DNA of 12,530 nucleotides from an uncultured Bacteroides sp. (GCA_959606905.1 CAUHML010000095.1:1-12530); one strand, 5' to 3'. Shown: positions 1 to 7,706, numbered from the stretch's first letter. Made by a program: numbers and translations. Notes: a model not told the origin generated them from the sequence alone.

Positions 1-23
1 AGGGAAAGAATTAACAGGATAAT

Positions 24-56
24 TTTGTTTTTATCGAAGGTTTATTGCTAACTTTG
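24..56 (+). promoter_or_regulatory. Bacteroides housekeeping promoter for the sigma/anti-sigma operon
   Basis: TAACTTTG at 49-56 is an exact match to the Bacteroides -7 consensus TAnnTTTG. A TTTG at 24-27 sits 21 nt upstream, as expected for the -33 element. Transcription should start near 62-64, giving a very short leader of about 13 nt to the ATG at 76, or about 36-46 nt to the in-frame ATGs at 100 and 109. The match implies that the ECF sigma gene is expressed from the primary sigma factor (SigABfr type) and so is available before induction. The match is seen in the sequence; the start site is inferred. Confidence 0.75.
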
Positions 57-75
57 CTCTACCATCGTAATATGG

Positions 76-663
76 ATGAAAAGCACAACCGATATACAAA
101 TGAGCAAAATGCCTGGAAATTCTTTTAATGATATCTATACCTCTTATTATAAGAAGTCTTTTTTCTTTGCCAAATCATACGTTCATAATGATTTGGCGGC
201 AGAAGATATTGCCTCCGAGGCATTAATAAAGTTGTGGGAAAAGTTGAAGGCCGAGCCTGTTGAAGAGAAATATATCTTACCATTGTTACTGACAATTTTG
301 AAGAACAAGGCTTTGGACTATCTAAAGCACGAGGAGGTAAAACGCAGTGCTTTTGAAGTGATGGCCGACTGGCAACAACAGGAATTGTCTATCCGTATGT
401 CTGCCTTGGAAGCGTGCAATCCTGATGAGATTTTTTCGGAAGAAGTGGAAAAAATCATCAGTGCTACTTTAAGTACCTTGTCGGAACAGACGCGACGGGC
501 ATTTATTTTGAGCCGTTTTGAAAATAAACCCAATAAAGAGATTGCCGAAGAGATGGAAATCTCTATAAAGGGGGTGGAATATCATATATCAAAAGCATTG
601 AAAGTACTGCGGGTGACTTTAAAAGATTATCTTCCTTTATTTTATTTCTTCTTTTATTATTAA
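76..663 (+). CDS. ECF-family RNA polymerase sigma factor
   Basis: Extracytoplasmic-function sigma factor of the Bacteroidota PUL type, predicted to direct RNA polymerase to the susC promoter once freed from the FecR protein encoded next door. Region 2 (about residues 17-88) carries the FNDIYTSYYKKSFFFAKSYV helix and the acidic DLAAEDIASEALIKLWEKL stretch typical of sigma70 region 2. Region 4 (about 130-182) has the LSEQTRRAFILSRFENKPN lead-in and a helix-turn-helix (NKEIAEEMEISIKGVEYHIS, about 153-172). At 195 aa the length is normal. The C-terminus ends in a hydrophobic, aromatic tail (LPLFYFFFYY), which is common in Bacteroidetes ECF sigma factors. The start is uncertain: ATGs at 100 and 109 are in frame and would give the more usual short lead before region 2 and a longer 5' leader. 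fecR follows after 118 bp, with no clear promoter or terminator seen between them, so the two are probably cotranscribed. Confidence 0.95.
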   Translation: MKSTTDIQMSKMPGNSFNDIYTSYYKKSFFFAKSYVHNDLAAEDIASEALIKLWEKLKAEPVEEKYILPLLLTILKNKALDYLKHEEVKRSAFEVMADWQQQELSIRMSALEACNPDEIFSEEVEKIISATLSTLSEQTRRAFILSRFENKPNKEIAEEMEISIKGVEYHISKALKVLRVTLKDYLPLFYFFFYY

Positions 664-781
664 GCCTGACCGGATGGGGATACGGATGTTTTTGAGGACA
701 AAAATGATTTTTTTATATTTTTCTTCATTTTCTTTTAGGGTAGTTTCTTCTTGAGTCGTTTCTAATAAAACAGCATAGAAT

Positions 782-1726
782 ATGAATCCTGAATTATTGC
801 AAAAATATATAGCCGGAAATGCTACTGAAGCCGAAAAGCAGCGTGTGACCGAATGGATACAGGAAAATCCTGAGAACATGCGTGAATATATGGCACAACG
901 GAAGTTGCATGACATGGCATTGTGGCGTACGGAACCTGTGGCGGAGGAGAATAGCCGGGAAAGGAAACATTTCTCGTTACGCGGAGTATGTATGGAAGCT
1001 GCCAAGATAGCAGCGGTATTGGCGATCGTCTTGTTGGGTACACATTATTGGACAGGAAAACATCAGGTACCGGAAGACAAAACATGGCAGTCTATTTATG
1101 TGCCGGCGGGCCAACGGGCAGAATTGATGTTGGCGGATGGTACGAAGGTTTGGTTGAACTCACGCAGTACCTTGACTTTCCCGGGAAGTTTCAAAGGGAA
1201 TATCCGAAATGTGAAATTGGATGGTGAGGGTTACTTTGCGGTGACAAAGAATGTGGAACAGCCTTTTATTGTAGAAACGAACAAATGTAATGTGAAGGTG
1301 CTGGGTACAGAGTTCAATGTAATGGCTTATGCAGCGGATAGCGTATGGGAAACTTCTTTGTTGGAAGGTGCTGTAGAAATTTTAGTGCCCGGTTCGAATA
1401 ACAGTGGAATGAGGCTGGAACCGAACATGATGGCCAGCTTGAAAGGCAACAGACTGGTGAAAGGACGCATCAAGGAGGCCGATTATTTTTTGTGGCGTGA
1501 GGGCTTGCTTTGTTTCAATGATATATCCGTACGTGATATGATAGAGAAACTGAAACTGTATTATGGGGTGGATATTGTAGTAAATAATACCCGGATTCTA
1601 AAGAACCGTTATACAGGTAAATTCCGCACGAAAGATGGGGTGGAACACGTACTGAAAGTTTTGAAACTCAATAATAAGTTTACTTATACAAAGAATGATG
1701 AGACAAATGTGATAACAATTAATTAA
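782..1726 (+). CDS. FecR-family anti-sigma factor (inner membrane)
   Basis: Transmembrane anti-sigma factor that should hold the upstream ECF sigma factor inactive and release it when SusC signals ligand. The cytoplasmic N-terminus (about residues 1-70) has the LLQKYIAGNATEAEKQRVTEW motif of FecR N-domains. A single membrane segment lies at about 72-89 (AAKIAAVLAIVLLG). The periplasmic FecR domain follows (about 105-202), with VPAGQRAELMLADGTKVWLN, LDGEGYFAV and VKVLGTEFNV all recognisable. The C-terminal DUF4974 (about 242-314, LCFNDISVRDMIEKLKLYYG) resembles STN and is the likely contact to the outer-membrane transporter. The 314-aa length fits the family and the protein looks intact. The start is the first ATG of the frame. 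The 664-781 spacer is T-rich and shows no consensus -7 box, consistent with readthrough from the sigma gene. Confidence 0.95.
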   Translation: MNPELLQKYIAGNATEAEKQRVTEWIQENPENMREYMAQRKLHDMALWRTEPVAEENSRERKHFSLRGVCMEAAKIAAVLAIVLLGTHYWTGKHQVPEDKTWQSIYVPAGQRAELMLADGTKVWLNSRSTLTFPGSFKGNIRNVKLDGEGYFAVTKNVEQPFIVETNKCNVKVLGTEFNVMAYAADSVWETSLLEGAVEILVPGSNNSGMRLEPNMMASLKGNRLVKGRIKEADYFLWREGLLCFNDISVRDMIEKLKLYYGVDIVVNNTRILKNRYTGKFRTKDGVEHVLKVLKLNNKFTYTKNDETNVITIN

Positions 1727-1768
1727 CCCTTAAAAAAGAATATGCCTATGAAATAACACACCTGGTCT

Positions 1769-1805
1769 AAAAAGGAAATGGGATAGTGCTGCAACACCAT
1801 CCCAT
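1769..1805 (-). terminator. Leftward intrinsic terminator of the antisense RNA
   Basis: ATGGGAT (1778-1784) and ATCCCAT (1799-1805) form a perfect 7-bp stem that continues with GTG/CAC (1786-1788 with 1795-1797) around a 6-nt loop. Between these, 1785 and 1798 are A and C on the plus strand (a mismatch), but U and G on the minus-strand RNA (a wobble pair). The stem is therefore a continuous 11 bp only in the leftward transcript. In that direction it is followed at once by TTTCCTTTTT. Rightward, the hairpin is followed by GGAATGTCAATG, with no T-run. All of this is read directly; termination itself is inferred. Confidence 0.6.
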
Positions 1806-1809
1806 GGAA

Positions 1810-1835
1810 TGTCAATGACTCATTGACAATTTTTT
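1810..1835 (+). terminator. Rightward intrinsic terminator or attenuator before susC
   Basis: TGTCAATG (1810-1817) pairs perfectly with CATTGACA (1821-1828) across a 3-nt loop, followed by ATTTTTT (1829-1835). This is a plausible factor-independent terminator for the sigma/anti-sigma transcript. It would insulate constitutive transcription of the regulators from susC. If the susC transcript starts upstream of it, it would instead act as an attenuator. The stem is AT-rich (3 G-C pairs), so it may be leaky. Confidence 0.55.
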
Positions 1836-1872
1836 CTCAAATAATCTTAAGTTGAACCTAAAATTAGTAATG

Positions 1873-1880
1873 CAAATATA
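1873..1880 (-). promoter_or_regulatory. Minus-strand -7 box overlapping the susC start
   Basis: CAAATATA on the plus strand reads TATATTTG on the minus strand, an exact TAnnTTTG match. It directly abuts and shares its last base with the ATG at 1880. The expected -33 TTTG about 19-21 nt further upstream (plus-strand CAAA near 1900-1905) is absent, so the promoter is supported only by its -7 box and by the well-placed leftward terminator. AT-rich DNA makes chance matches likely. No TAnnTTTG faces susC in this spacer, as expected if susC depends on the ECF sigma factor. Confidence 0.4.
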
Positions 1881-4800
1881 TGAAAAATATTTTGTATCAG
1901 GAATCTATTGTAGAAATTAAACATTTATTCCGTATGATGAGAAACACACTCTTAGCTCTGTTTGTCTTTGCCGGAACAGCCTTTGCCACTGAGTCTTATT
2001 CTCAGACAATGAAGGTGACTGTTGTGGCGGATAACGTGTCAACAGGCAAGGTAATCAGTGAAATAGAAAAACAGACAGATTATCTGTTTGTGTATAATGT
2101 GAACGAGGTGAATCTGAAGCGCAATGTGAAGGTGAATGCGCAGAACAAATCTGTAGCCGAAGTGTTGAATAAGGTTTTTGAAGGTACTGATATTTATTAT
2201 GCCATGGAGGGTAAGAATATCATGCTGATGAGCAAGGCGAAAGACGGGGAAGCTGTCCAACAGGCAAATAAAGTGACAGGTATTGTGAAAGATGCGAATG
2301 GCGAGCCGGTAATCGGTGCCAATGTAACAGTGAAAGGTCAGTCAATAGGTACGATAACAGATATAGATGGGCGGTTTGTGTTGGATGCCCCGAAAGATGC
2401 CGTTTTACAGATTACGTATATCGGGTATGTTTCTCAAGAAGTGAAAGTTTTTGGAAAGAAAGAACTTAATGTAGTATTGAAGGAGGATACAGAAACTCTT
2501 GATGAAGTGGTGGTGGTTGGATTTGGTACGCAAAAGAAAGTGAATCTGACAGGAGCTGTAGGACTTGCTACTGCTAAAGAATTAGAATCTCGTCCTGTGA
2601 CTTCAGCTACACAAGCCTTACAAGGATTGGTACCTGGTTTGCAGATATCAACAAGTACGGGTGAACTGGACAAGACCGCAGATATCAGTATCCGTGGTAC
2701 AGGAACTATTGGTGAGGGTTCCAGCGGTGCACCTCTTATTCTAATTGATGGAATGGAAGGAGATTTGAATACAGTCAATCCTCAAGACATAGAAAATATT
2801 TCTGTATTGAAAGATGCTGCCGCATCATCCATCTATGGTTCCCGTGCCCCCTTCGGCGTAATTCTGGTGACTACCAAATCGGGCAAAAAAGGAAAGACTT
2901 CTGTAAACTATAACAATAGCTTCCGTATATCTACTCCTGTAAATATGCCGAAGATGATGGATTCCTACACTTTTGCAAACTTTATGAACGCCGGTTCGCT
3001 TAATCAGGGTGGTGGGCTTATCTTTACAGAAGACCTGATGCAGGATATGCTGGATTGGCAAGCTGCCGGAGGTGGAAGCACGGGGGGAGTAAAAGCTTCA
3101 TCCAACGGTCAATGGGGTAAACCAGACTATGATCCATTTACAACAGCTTGGGCTAATACAAATTGGTATGATGAAGTTTACAAATCTTCAAGTTTTTCTC
3201 AAGAACATAACGTTAGTCTAAATGGAGGAAGTGATATTGTAGCTTATTATGCTTCTTTCAATTATTTGGATCAAGGAGGACTTTTGAAAGCTGGTGACGA
3301 TGGACTTCATCGTTACAATGTAACAGCTAAAATCAATGCTGATTTGACTCAATGGTTAAAATTCAATTACAGTACCCGTTTTACTCGTAATGATGTATGG
3401 CGTCCTACCAGTTTCAACAGTTCTTTTTATGACCAGTTAGGAAGAGCTACTTGGCCCAATATGCCCGTAAAAGATCCCAATGGCTATTATACCAATAATG
3501 GTTGGACTAATCCAGTCCAAAATCTTGTTGAAGGTGGAAAACGTAATGCACAAACAGACCGTCTTTATCAACAAGCGTCTTTAGTAATTGAACCGATCAA
3601 AAATTGGATTACACATGTGGAGTTTAATTACAGTATAATGAACTCATCGGTAAAAGAAACTTCAATTCCTACTTATAATCATGATGTGGAAGGCAATTTA
3701 ATAGATACTCATGGTACGTCTTATCTTTATCAAGATCAGACTAAAGAGAACTATCTGAACCTAAATATTTATAGTGAGTATTCCCAATCTTTTAATAATG
3801 CCCATAATGCAAAAGTTATGCTTGGCTTCCAGACAGAAGATATGAAACAGGAATTTTCTTCTACAAAAAAGTATGGTGTAATGATGGGGGGGATGCCTTA
3901 TTTTGATGTCACAACCGGATTGGACGGACAAGGTAACCCCAAAGCGACAGAAGCGGGTGGAAATGGGAAAAGATGGAAAACGGCAGGTTTCTTCGGTCGC
4001 TTGAATTACGATTACCTGGGACGTTATTTGGCGGAAATCAATATGCGATATGACGGTTCTTCCCGTTTCCGTCGAGGAAGTCGCTGGCAATGGTCTCCTT
4101 CATTCTCTTTAGGCTGGAACATCGCTCAGGAAAAATTCTGGGAGTCGCTGACAGATATAGCCAACACATTAAAATTGCGTGTTTCTTACGGTGAATTGGG
4201 CAACCAGAATACTACAGCATGGTATCCTACCTATCGTGATATGATACTGAAGTCTTCTAATGGAACATGGTTGCAAGATGGAGTGAAGCCTAATACAGCA
4301 GAGCCGGGAAATTTGGTCAGCAATTCTTTGACTTGGGAAAAGGTTCGTACTTGGGATATCGGTTTTGATTATGGCTTTCTCAGTAATCGTTTGACAGGTA
4401 GTTTTGATTACTATATTCGTTATACGGATGGTATGGTAGGGCCTGCACCTGAACTCCCATCTATTTTGGGTACATCTGCTCCTAAAACCAACAATTGTAA
4501 TTTAAGAACGAATGGATGGGAACTATCTATTGGATGGAGAGACCGTTTGAAAAACGGGTTTGGATATAGTGCTAATTTAACTCTTTCCGATGCTAAAACA
4601 ATTGTTACCAGCTATCCGAGCAACGCAACAAATACTATCGGTTTGAACAAATACGTTGAAGGACGCGAAGTGGGCGAGATTTGGGGATTGGAAACAATAG
4701 GAATAGCAAAATCTGAAAATGAAATGCAAGCCCATCTCCTTTCCCTTCCTAATGGAGGACAGGATGCGATTGGTTCCAAATGGTCTGCCGGTGATATTAT

Positions 4801-5428
4801 GTATCGTGATTTGAATGAAGATGGAAAAATATCTAAAAGTGCGGGTACATTGGATGATCATGGAGATTTGAAAGTAATAGGCAATAGTACTCCTAGATAT
4901 TTCTTTGGTATTGACTTGAATGCTGATTGGAAAGGATTCGACATACGTTTATTCTTTCAAGGTGTAATGAAGCGTGATTTTTGGGGTACAAATAATTTCT
5001 GTGGTTATTTGTTTGGTGCTTATGGAACTCAAAGTATGTGGGGGGCTCGTGGACTTAAGGAACATGAGGATTATTTTCGTGCAGAGGATATAGGATTGTC
5101 AGGTCATACCATTCCTGCAAATCTTGACGCTTATTATCCTCGTCCTATTTTCTCCGAAGGAGGTAAGAACCAAGAAATTCAGACACGTTATTTGCAAGAT
5201 GCATCCTATATCCGTTTAAAAAATTTCCAATTAGGTTATACTTTCCCAGCAAAATGGATGAAAAGTATGGGTTTGACCAAATGCCGTGTGTTTGTTTCCG
5301 GAGAAAATCTTTGGACCGGAACATCATTGTCTTCTTTGTTTGATCCGGAAACAATTAGTGGCGGTAATGGTGGTAATGCTTATCCGTTATCAAGCACCTG
5401 GTCTTTTGGCTTAAGTTTAACACTTTAA
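1880..5428 (+). CDS. SusC-like TonB-dependent transporter with STN domain
   Basis: Outer-membrane TonB-dependent glycan transporter that also senses ligand. Residues 1-36 hold a long N-terminus and signal peptide (hydrophobic core about 22-34, likely cleavage after AFA). The STN domain at about 44-117 marks transporters that signal to a FecR/ECF pair, matching the two upstream genes. A carboxypeptidase-regulatory-like domain follows (about 131-201, VTGIVKDANGEPVIGANVTV). The TonB box region LDEVVVVGFGTQKK is at 207-220, the plug at about 225-340 (LILIDG, ISVLKDAAASSIYGSRAPFGVILVTTKSGK), and the 22-strand barrel runs to the end (STWSFGLSLTL). At 1182 aa it is slightly long because of the STN domain. 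ATGs at 1934 and 1937 would give a more ordinary signal peptide (MMRNTLLALFVF), so the 1880 start is likely but not certain; long N-termini are common in STN-type SusC proteins. Base composition within the barrel is AT-rich. susD follows after 13 bp. Confidence 0.97.
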   Translation: MKNILYQESIVEIKHLFRMMRNTLLALFVFAGTAFATESYSQTMKVTVVADNVSTGKVISEIEKQTDYLFVYNVNEVNLKRNVKVNAQNKSVAEVLNKVFEGTDIYYAMEGKNIMLMSKAKDGEAVQQANKVTGIVKDANGEPVIGANVTVKGQSIGTITDIDGRFVLDAPKDAVLQITYIGYVSQEVKVFGKKELNVVLKEDTETLDEVVVVGFGTQKKVNLTGAVGLATAKELESRPVTSATQALQGLVPGLQISTSTGELDKTADISIRGTGTIGEGSSGAPLILIDGMEGDLNTVNPQDIENISVLKDAAASSIYGSRAPFGVILVTTKSGKKGKTSVNYNNSFRISTPVNMPKMMDSYTFANFMNAGSLNQGGGLIFTEDLMQDMLDWQAAGGGSTGGVKASSNGQWGKPDYDPFTTAWANTNWYDEVYKSSSFSQEHNVSLNGGSDIVAYYASFNYLDQGGLLKAGDDGLHRYNVTAKINADLTQWLKFNYSTRFTRNDVWRPTSFNSSFYDQLGRATWPNMPVKDPNGYYTNNGWTNPVQNLVEGGKRNAQTDRLYQQASLVIEPIKNWITHVEFNYSIMNSSVKETSIPTYNHDVEGNLIDTHGTSYLYQDQTKENYLNLNIYSEYSQSFNNAHNAKVMLGFQTEDMKQEFSSTKKYGVMMGGMPYFDVTTGLDGQGNPKATEAGGNGKRWKTAGFFGRLNYDYLGRYLAEINMRYDGSSRFRRGSRWQWSPSFSLGWNIAQEKFWESLTDIANTLKLRVSYGELGNQNTTAWYPTYRDMILKSSNGTWLQDGVKPNTAEPGNLVSNSLTWEKVRTWDIGFDYGFLSNRLTGSFDYYIRYTDGMVGPAPELPSILGTSAPKTNNCNLRTNGWELSIGWRDRLKNGFGYSANLTLSDAKTIVTSYPSNATNTIGLNKYVEGREVGEIWGLETIGIAKSENEMQAHLLSLPNGGQDAIGSKWSAGDIMYRDLNEDGKISKSAGTLDDHGDLKVIGNSTPRYFFGIDLNADWKGFDIRLFFQGVMKRDFWGTNNFCGYLFGAYGTQSMWGARGLKEHEDYFRAEDIGLSGHTIPANLDAYYPRPIFSEGGKNQEIQTRYLQDASYIRLKNFQLGYTFPAKWMKSMGLTKCRVFVSGENLWTGTSLSSLFDPETISGGNGGNAYPLSSTWSFGLSLTL

Positions 5429-5441
5429 TAATACGTATACA

Positions 5442-7493
5442 ATGAAAACAAAACATATATTCTTATCTGTACTAATCGCTTCGGCAGGATTTGCATTTAC
5501 TGCTTGCGATGACTATTTGGATGAAGTACCTGAAGCATCTATTTCCCCGGAAGTATATTTTACAGAGGCAACCCATATTCAAGCCTCTGCAGATAATTTG
5601 TACTCTGATATTCTTCCCTCTCACGGAACTGGAAATACATACGGCATCTACAAAGATGATGCAACAACGGACAATCAAATAGAAGTTACAGCTCCCAATC
5701 GTTTTACTTCCACTTTGTGGAAAGTGGACAATGCGGAAAACAGTAATTGGAACTTCGATAAAATATACAAGATCAATTTTGTATTATCGAATGTGTTGCC
5801 CAAATTTGGGGATAATAATGCTAATGGGAACGACCTGAGCGGTAATGCCAATACCATCAATGGTGACCTTAACAGCATAAAACACTATATCGGTGAATTA
5901 TTTTTCCTACGTGCTTGTGAATACTTTAAACGTTATCAGTTGTTTGGAGATTTTCCCATAATTATCTACCCATTGCCAGATGACAAAGAAGCATTGAGTG
6001 AAGCCAGTAAACGATCACCACGCAATGAGGTGGCTCGCTTTATTCTAAGTGATTTGGATAAAGCTATTACTTTATTAAAAGCTAAAAACATGCCGACGAC
6101 TAGAATTAATGCGGATGCTGCCATTTTATTAAAGTCGCGCGTAGCTCTATTTGAAGGTACTTGGTTGAAATATTTTAAGAATACGGCTTTTGTACCCAAT
6201 GGTAACGGTTGGCCTGGCAAGGCAAAAGATTACAATTCCACTTATCAATATCCCAGCGGGAATATTGATAGTGAGATAGATTATTTCTTAGAAATCGCCA
6301 TGACAGCTTCTAAAGATATCGCAGAACGCTACAAAAATAAGCTTACAGAAAATACAGGTACCCTGCAACAGTCAACTAGCGAAGCTGCAAACCCCTATTT
6401 TGACATGTTTGCTCAAGAAGATTTATCTTCTGTCGATGAAGTTTTGTTATGGCGCAGATACGCTTATAACTTAGTACACCACAACGTAAATGTCTATGCT
6501 AGCTGGGGAAACAATGGCGTAGGCGTCACCCGTAGCTTTGTGAATAACTTTTTGATGGCTGACGGCACTCCTGTTTATACCCACGGTGATTATATGAACG
6601 GAGACGGATATTATATGGGAGACAAAACCATACACGACGTTCGTCAAAACAGAGACTGCCGATTGGTTATCTTTCTGAAAGACCCCGGACAACATAACAT
6701 CTTAATAAAAGATGTGGTTGGTGAGACAGCCAATGTTGAAGAAACTTATCCATTGATTACCATTACAGATGGTGCCCGTCGTTATGTAACTGGGTATGCT
6801 TTACGCAAAGGAGGAGCTTTCCATCAGAAATATTATTCCAATTCAAAAGGATATACCGCCTCTATTGCTTATCGTGCGACAGAAGCCTTGTTGAATTACA
6901 TGGAAGCCAGTTATGAAAAGAATGGTACTTTGGACGGAACAGCAACCGAATATTGGAAAATTATTCGCCGTCGTTCTCATGTAGATGAGGATTTTCAAAA
7001 GACCATTGCTTTAACGGATATGAGTAAAGAGGCTGAAAATGATTGGGGAGCGTATTCCGGTGGTAAATTAATAGACGCAACTCTCTATAATATACGTCGT
7101 GAGCGCCGATGTGAATTTATGGCGGATGGGCTTCGTTATATGGACTTATGCCGTTGGCGTGCTATGGACCAGTTGATTGAACAACCTTATATACCGGAAG
7201 GTTTCCATTTATGGAACACTCCTATGCAGACTTGGTATGCAGATTTGCTATATGATGGATCAGACGCTTCCAATGTTTCTTCACCTAATGTCAGCGAATA
7301 CTTGCGCCCTTACCAGAAGAATTCTAAACAGACCTGTTATAATGGTTTTACTTGGCGTATGGCTCATTATCTACATCCCATTATGGTCAAGCAGTTTTTG
7401 ATCACCGCCCCCGATAACAAAACAGTAGAGAATTCTCCTCTCTATCAAAATCCATATTGGCCTATAGTACCGGATATGCCTGCTGAAAAATAA
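5442..7493 (+). CDS. SusD-like surface glycan-binding lipoprotein (RagB/SusD family)
   Basis: Surface lipoprotein that caps the SusC barrel and binds the incoming glycan. It starts with a lipoprotein signal peptide (MKTKHIFLSVLIASAGFAFT) and a lipobox FTAC, placing the lipidated cysteine at residue 22, followed by DDYLDEVPE, a very common SusD start. The N-terminal TPR-like helices include FLRACEYFKRYQLFGDFPI. The C-terminal RagB/SusD domain shows LYNIRRERRCEFMADGLRYMDLCRW at about 547-571, the most conserved SusD signature. At 683 aa it is longer than many family members (usually 500-600), suggesting extra loops around the binding site. It is separated from susC by 13 bp and has no promoter of its own, so it is translated from the susC message. 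The ligand cannot be deduced from the sequence. The gene is AT-rich like the susC barrel region. Confidence 0.97.
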   Translation: MKTKHIFLSVLIASAGFAFTACDDYLDEVPEASISPEVYFTEATHIQASADNLYSDILPSHGTGNTYGIYKDDATTDNQIEVTAPNRFTSTLWKVDNAENSNWNFDKIYKINFVLSNVLPKFGDNNANGNDLSGNANTINGDLNSIKHYIGELFFLRACEYFKRYQLFGDFPIIIYPLPDDKEALSEASKRSPRNEVARFILSDLDKAITLLKAKNMPTTRINADAAILLKSRVALFEGTWLKYFKNTAFVPNGNGWPGKAKDYNSTYQYPSGNIDSEIDYFLEIAMTASKDIAERYKNKLTENTGTLQQSTSEAANPYFDMFAQEDLSSVDEVLLWRRYAYNLVHHNVNVYASWGNNGVGVTRSFVNNFLMADGTPVYTHGDYMNGDGYYMGDKTIHDVRQNRDCRLVIFLKDPGQHNILIKDVVGETANVEETYPLITITDGARRYVTGYALRKGGAFHQKYYSNSKGYTASIAYRATEALLNYMEASYEKNGTLDGTATEYWKIIRRRSHVDEDFQKTIALTDMSKEAENDWGAYSGGKLIDATLYNIRRERRCEFMADGLRYMDLCRWRAMDQLIEQPYIPEGFHLWNTPMQTWYADLLYDGSDASNVSSPNVSEYLRPYQKNSKQTCYNGFTWRMAHYLHPIMVKQFLITAPDNKTVENSPLYQNPYWPIVPDMPAEK

Positions 7494-7497
7494 GTTT

Positions 7498-7533
7498 CAG
7501 GGCATTCTAATATCTTATGATTGGAATGCCCTG
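7498..7533 (+). terminator. Strong hairpin just after susD
   Basis: CAGGGCATTC (7498-7507) and GAATGCCCTG (7524-7533) are a perfect 10-bp inverted repeat beginning 5 nt after the susD stop codon. Pairing extends outward by one T-A pair and inward through a U-G and three A-U pairs, leaving an 8-nt loop. No T-run follows on the plus strand, so it is a poor classical intrinsic terminator. It is more likely a partial terminator or an RNA-stability element that keeps susCD transcripts more abundant than those of the downstream enzymes. On the minus strand a TTATTTTT stretch begins about 7 nt past the stem, but no gene reads leftward here. Confidence 0.5.
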
Positions 7534-7606
7534 ATAACTTGATATCATACGACTGATAAGAAAAGAGTAGCCATTGTATGTGTTTTTTGTACGATAATAC
7601 AGGTAT

Positions 7607-7632
7607 TGCAACTAAATTCCATGTCTGCAACT
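7607..7632 (+). repeat. TGCAACT direct repeat upstream of the GH2 gene
   Basis: TGCAACT occurs at 7607-7613 and again at 7626-7632, a 19-bp period that puts both copies on nearly the same face of the helix. The second copy ends 12 bp before the weak -7-like box at 7645. This is the spacing one might expect of a tandem binding site, but two 7-mers in a short spacer can arise by chance and no known regulator site is matched. Confidence 0.3.
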
Positions 7633-7644
7633 CTTTATAATTCC

Positions 7645-7652
7645 GATATTTG
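7645..7652 (+). promoter_or_regulatory. Possible weak internal promoter for the enzyme genes
   Basis: GATATTTG differs from TAnnTTTG at only the first position. It lies about 55 nt upstream of the preferred GH2 start, leaving a leader near 48 nt. The -33 element is poor (TCTG at 7624-7627, 17 nt upstream). The 213-bp spacer between susD and the GH2 gene, in an operon whose other enzyme junction is 10 bp, makes a secondary promoter reasonable, but evidence is thin. Confidence 0.3.
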
Positions 7653-7706
7653 CATAATAAACGAGCCGACACAAATCGGTGTTCATTCTTTATAATAATG
7701 TATCAA

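Larger units (their letters stand above)
1769..1867 (-). ncRNA. Predicted cis-antisense small RNA in the susC leader
   Basis: Predicted leftward transcript of about 100 nt lying wholly between fecR and susC. Three things seen in the sequence support it: a minus-strand TATATTTG at 1880-1873 (exact TAnnTTTG), a minus-strand terminator hairpin at 1805-1778 followed by TTTCCTTTTT (1778-1769), and the fact that this hairpin pairs better on the minus strand. The minus transcript would also contain the near-perfect palindrome 1810-1828 as an internal hairpin. Antisense sRNAs in this exact slot, between anti-sigma gene and susC and opposing susC, have been described in Bacteroides (DonS of a B. fragilis N-glycan PUL); they lower expression of the PUL. 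Functional assignment here is by position and architecture only. The -33 element is poor, so expression may be weak or conditional. The 5' end is an estimate of 5-8 nt past the -7 box. Confidence 0.5.

Noticed and set aside
671..690. CGGATG direct repeat just after the sigma gene
   Set aside because: Two copies of a 6-mer about 12 bp apart with no neighbouring promoter or stem; likely chance.
637..1005. Leftward 122-aa open frame overlapping fecR
   Set aside because: It overlaps the clear fecR gene, has no recognisable domain and no promoter, and its composition follows from the opposite strand of fecR.
7650..7706. TTG-initiated N-terminal extension of the GH2 protein
   Set aside because: It would put 19 charged and polar residues before a perfect signal peptide, and its start overlaps the -7-like box; ATG 7707 (or 7698) is far better.
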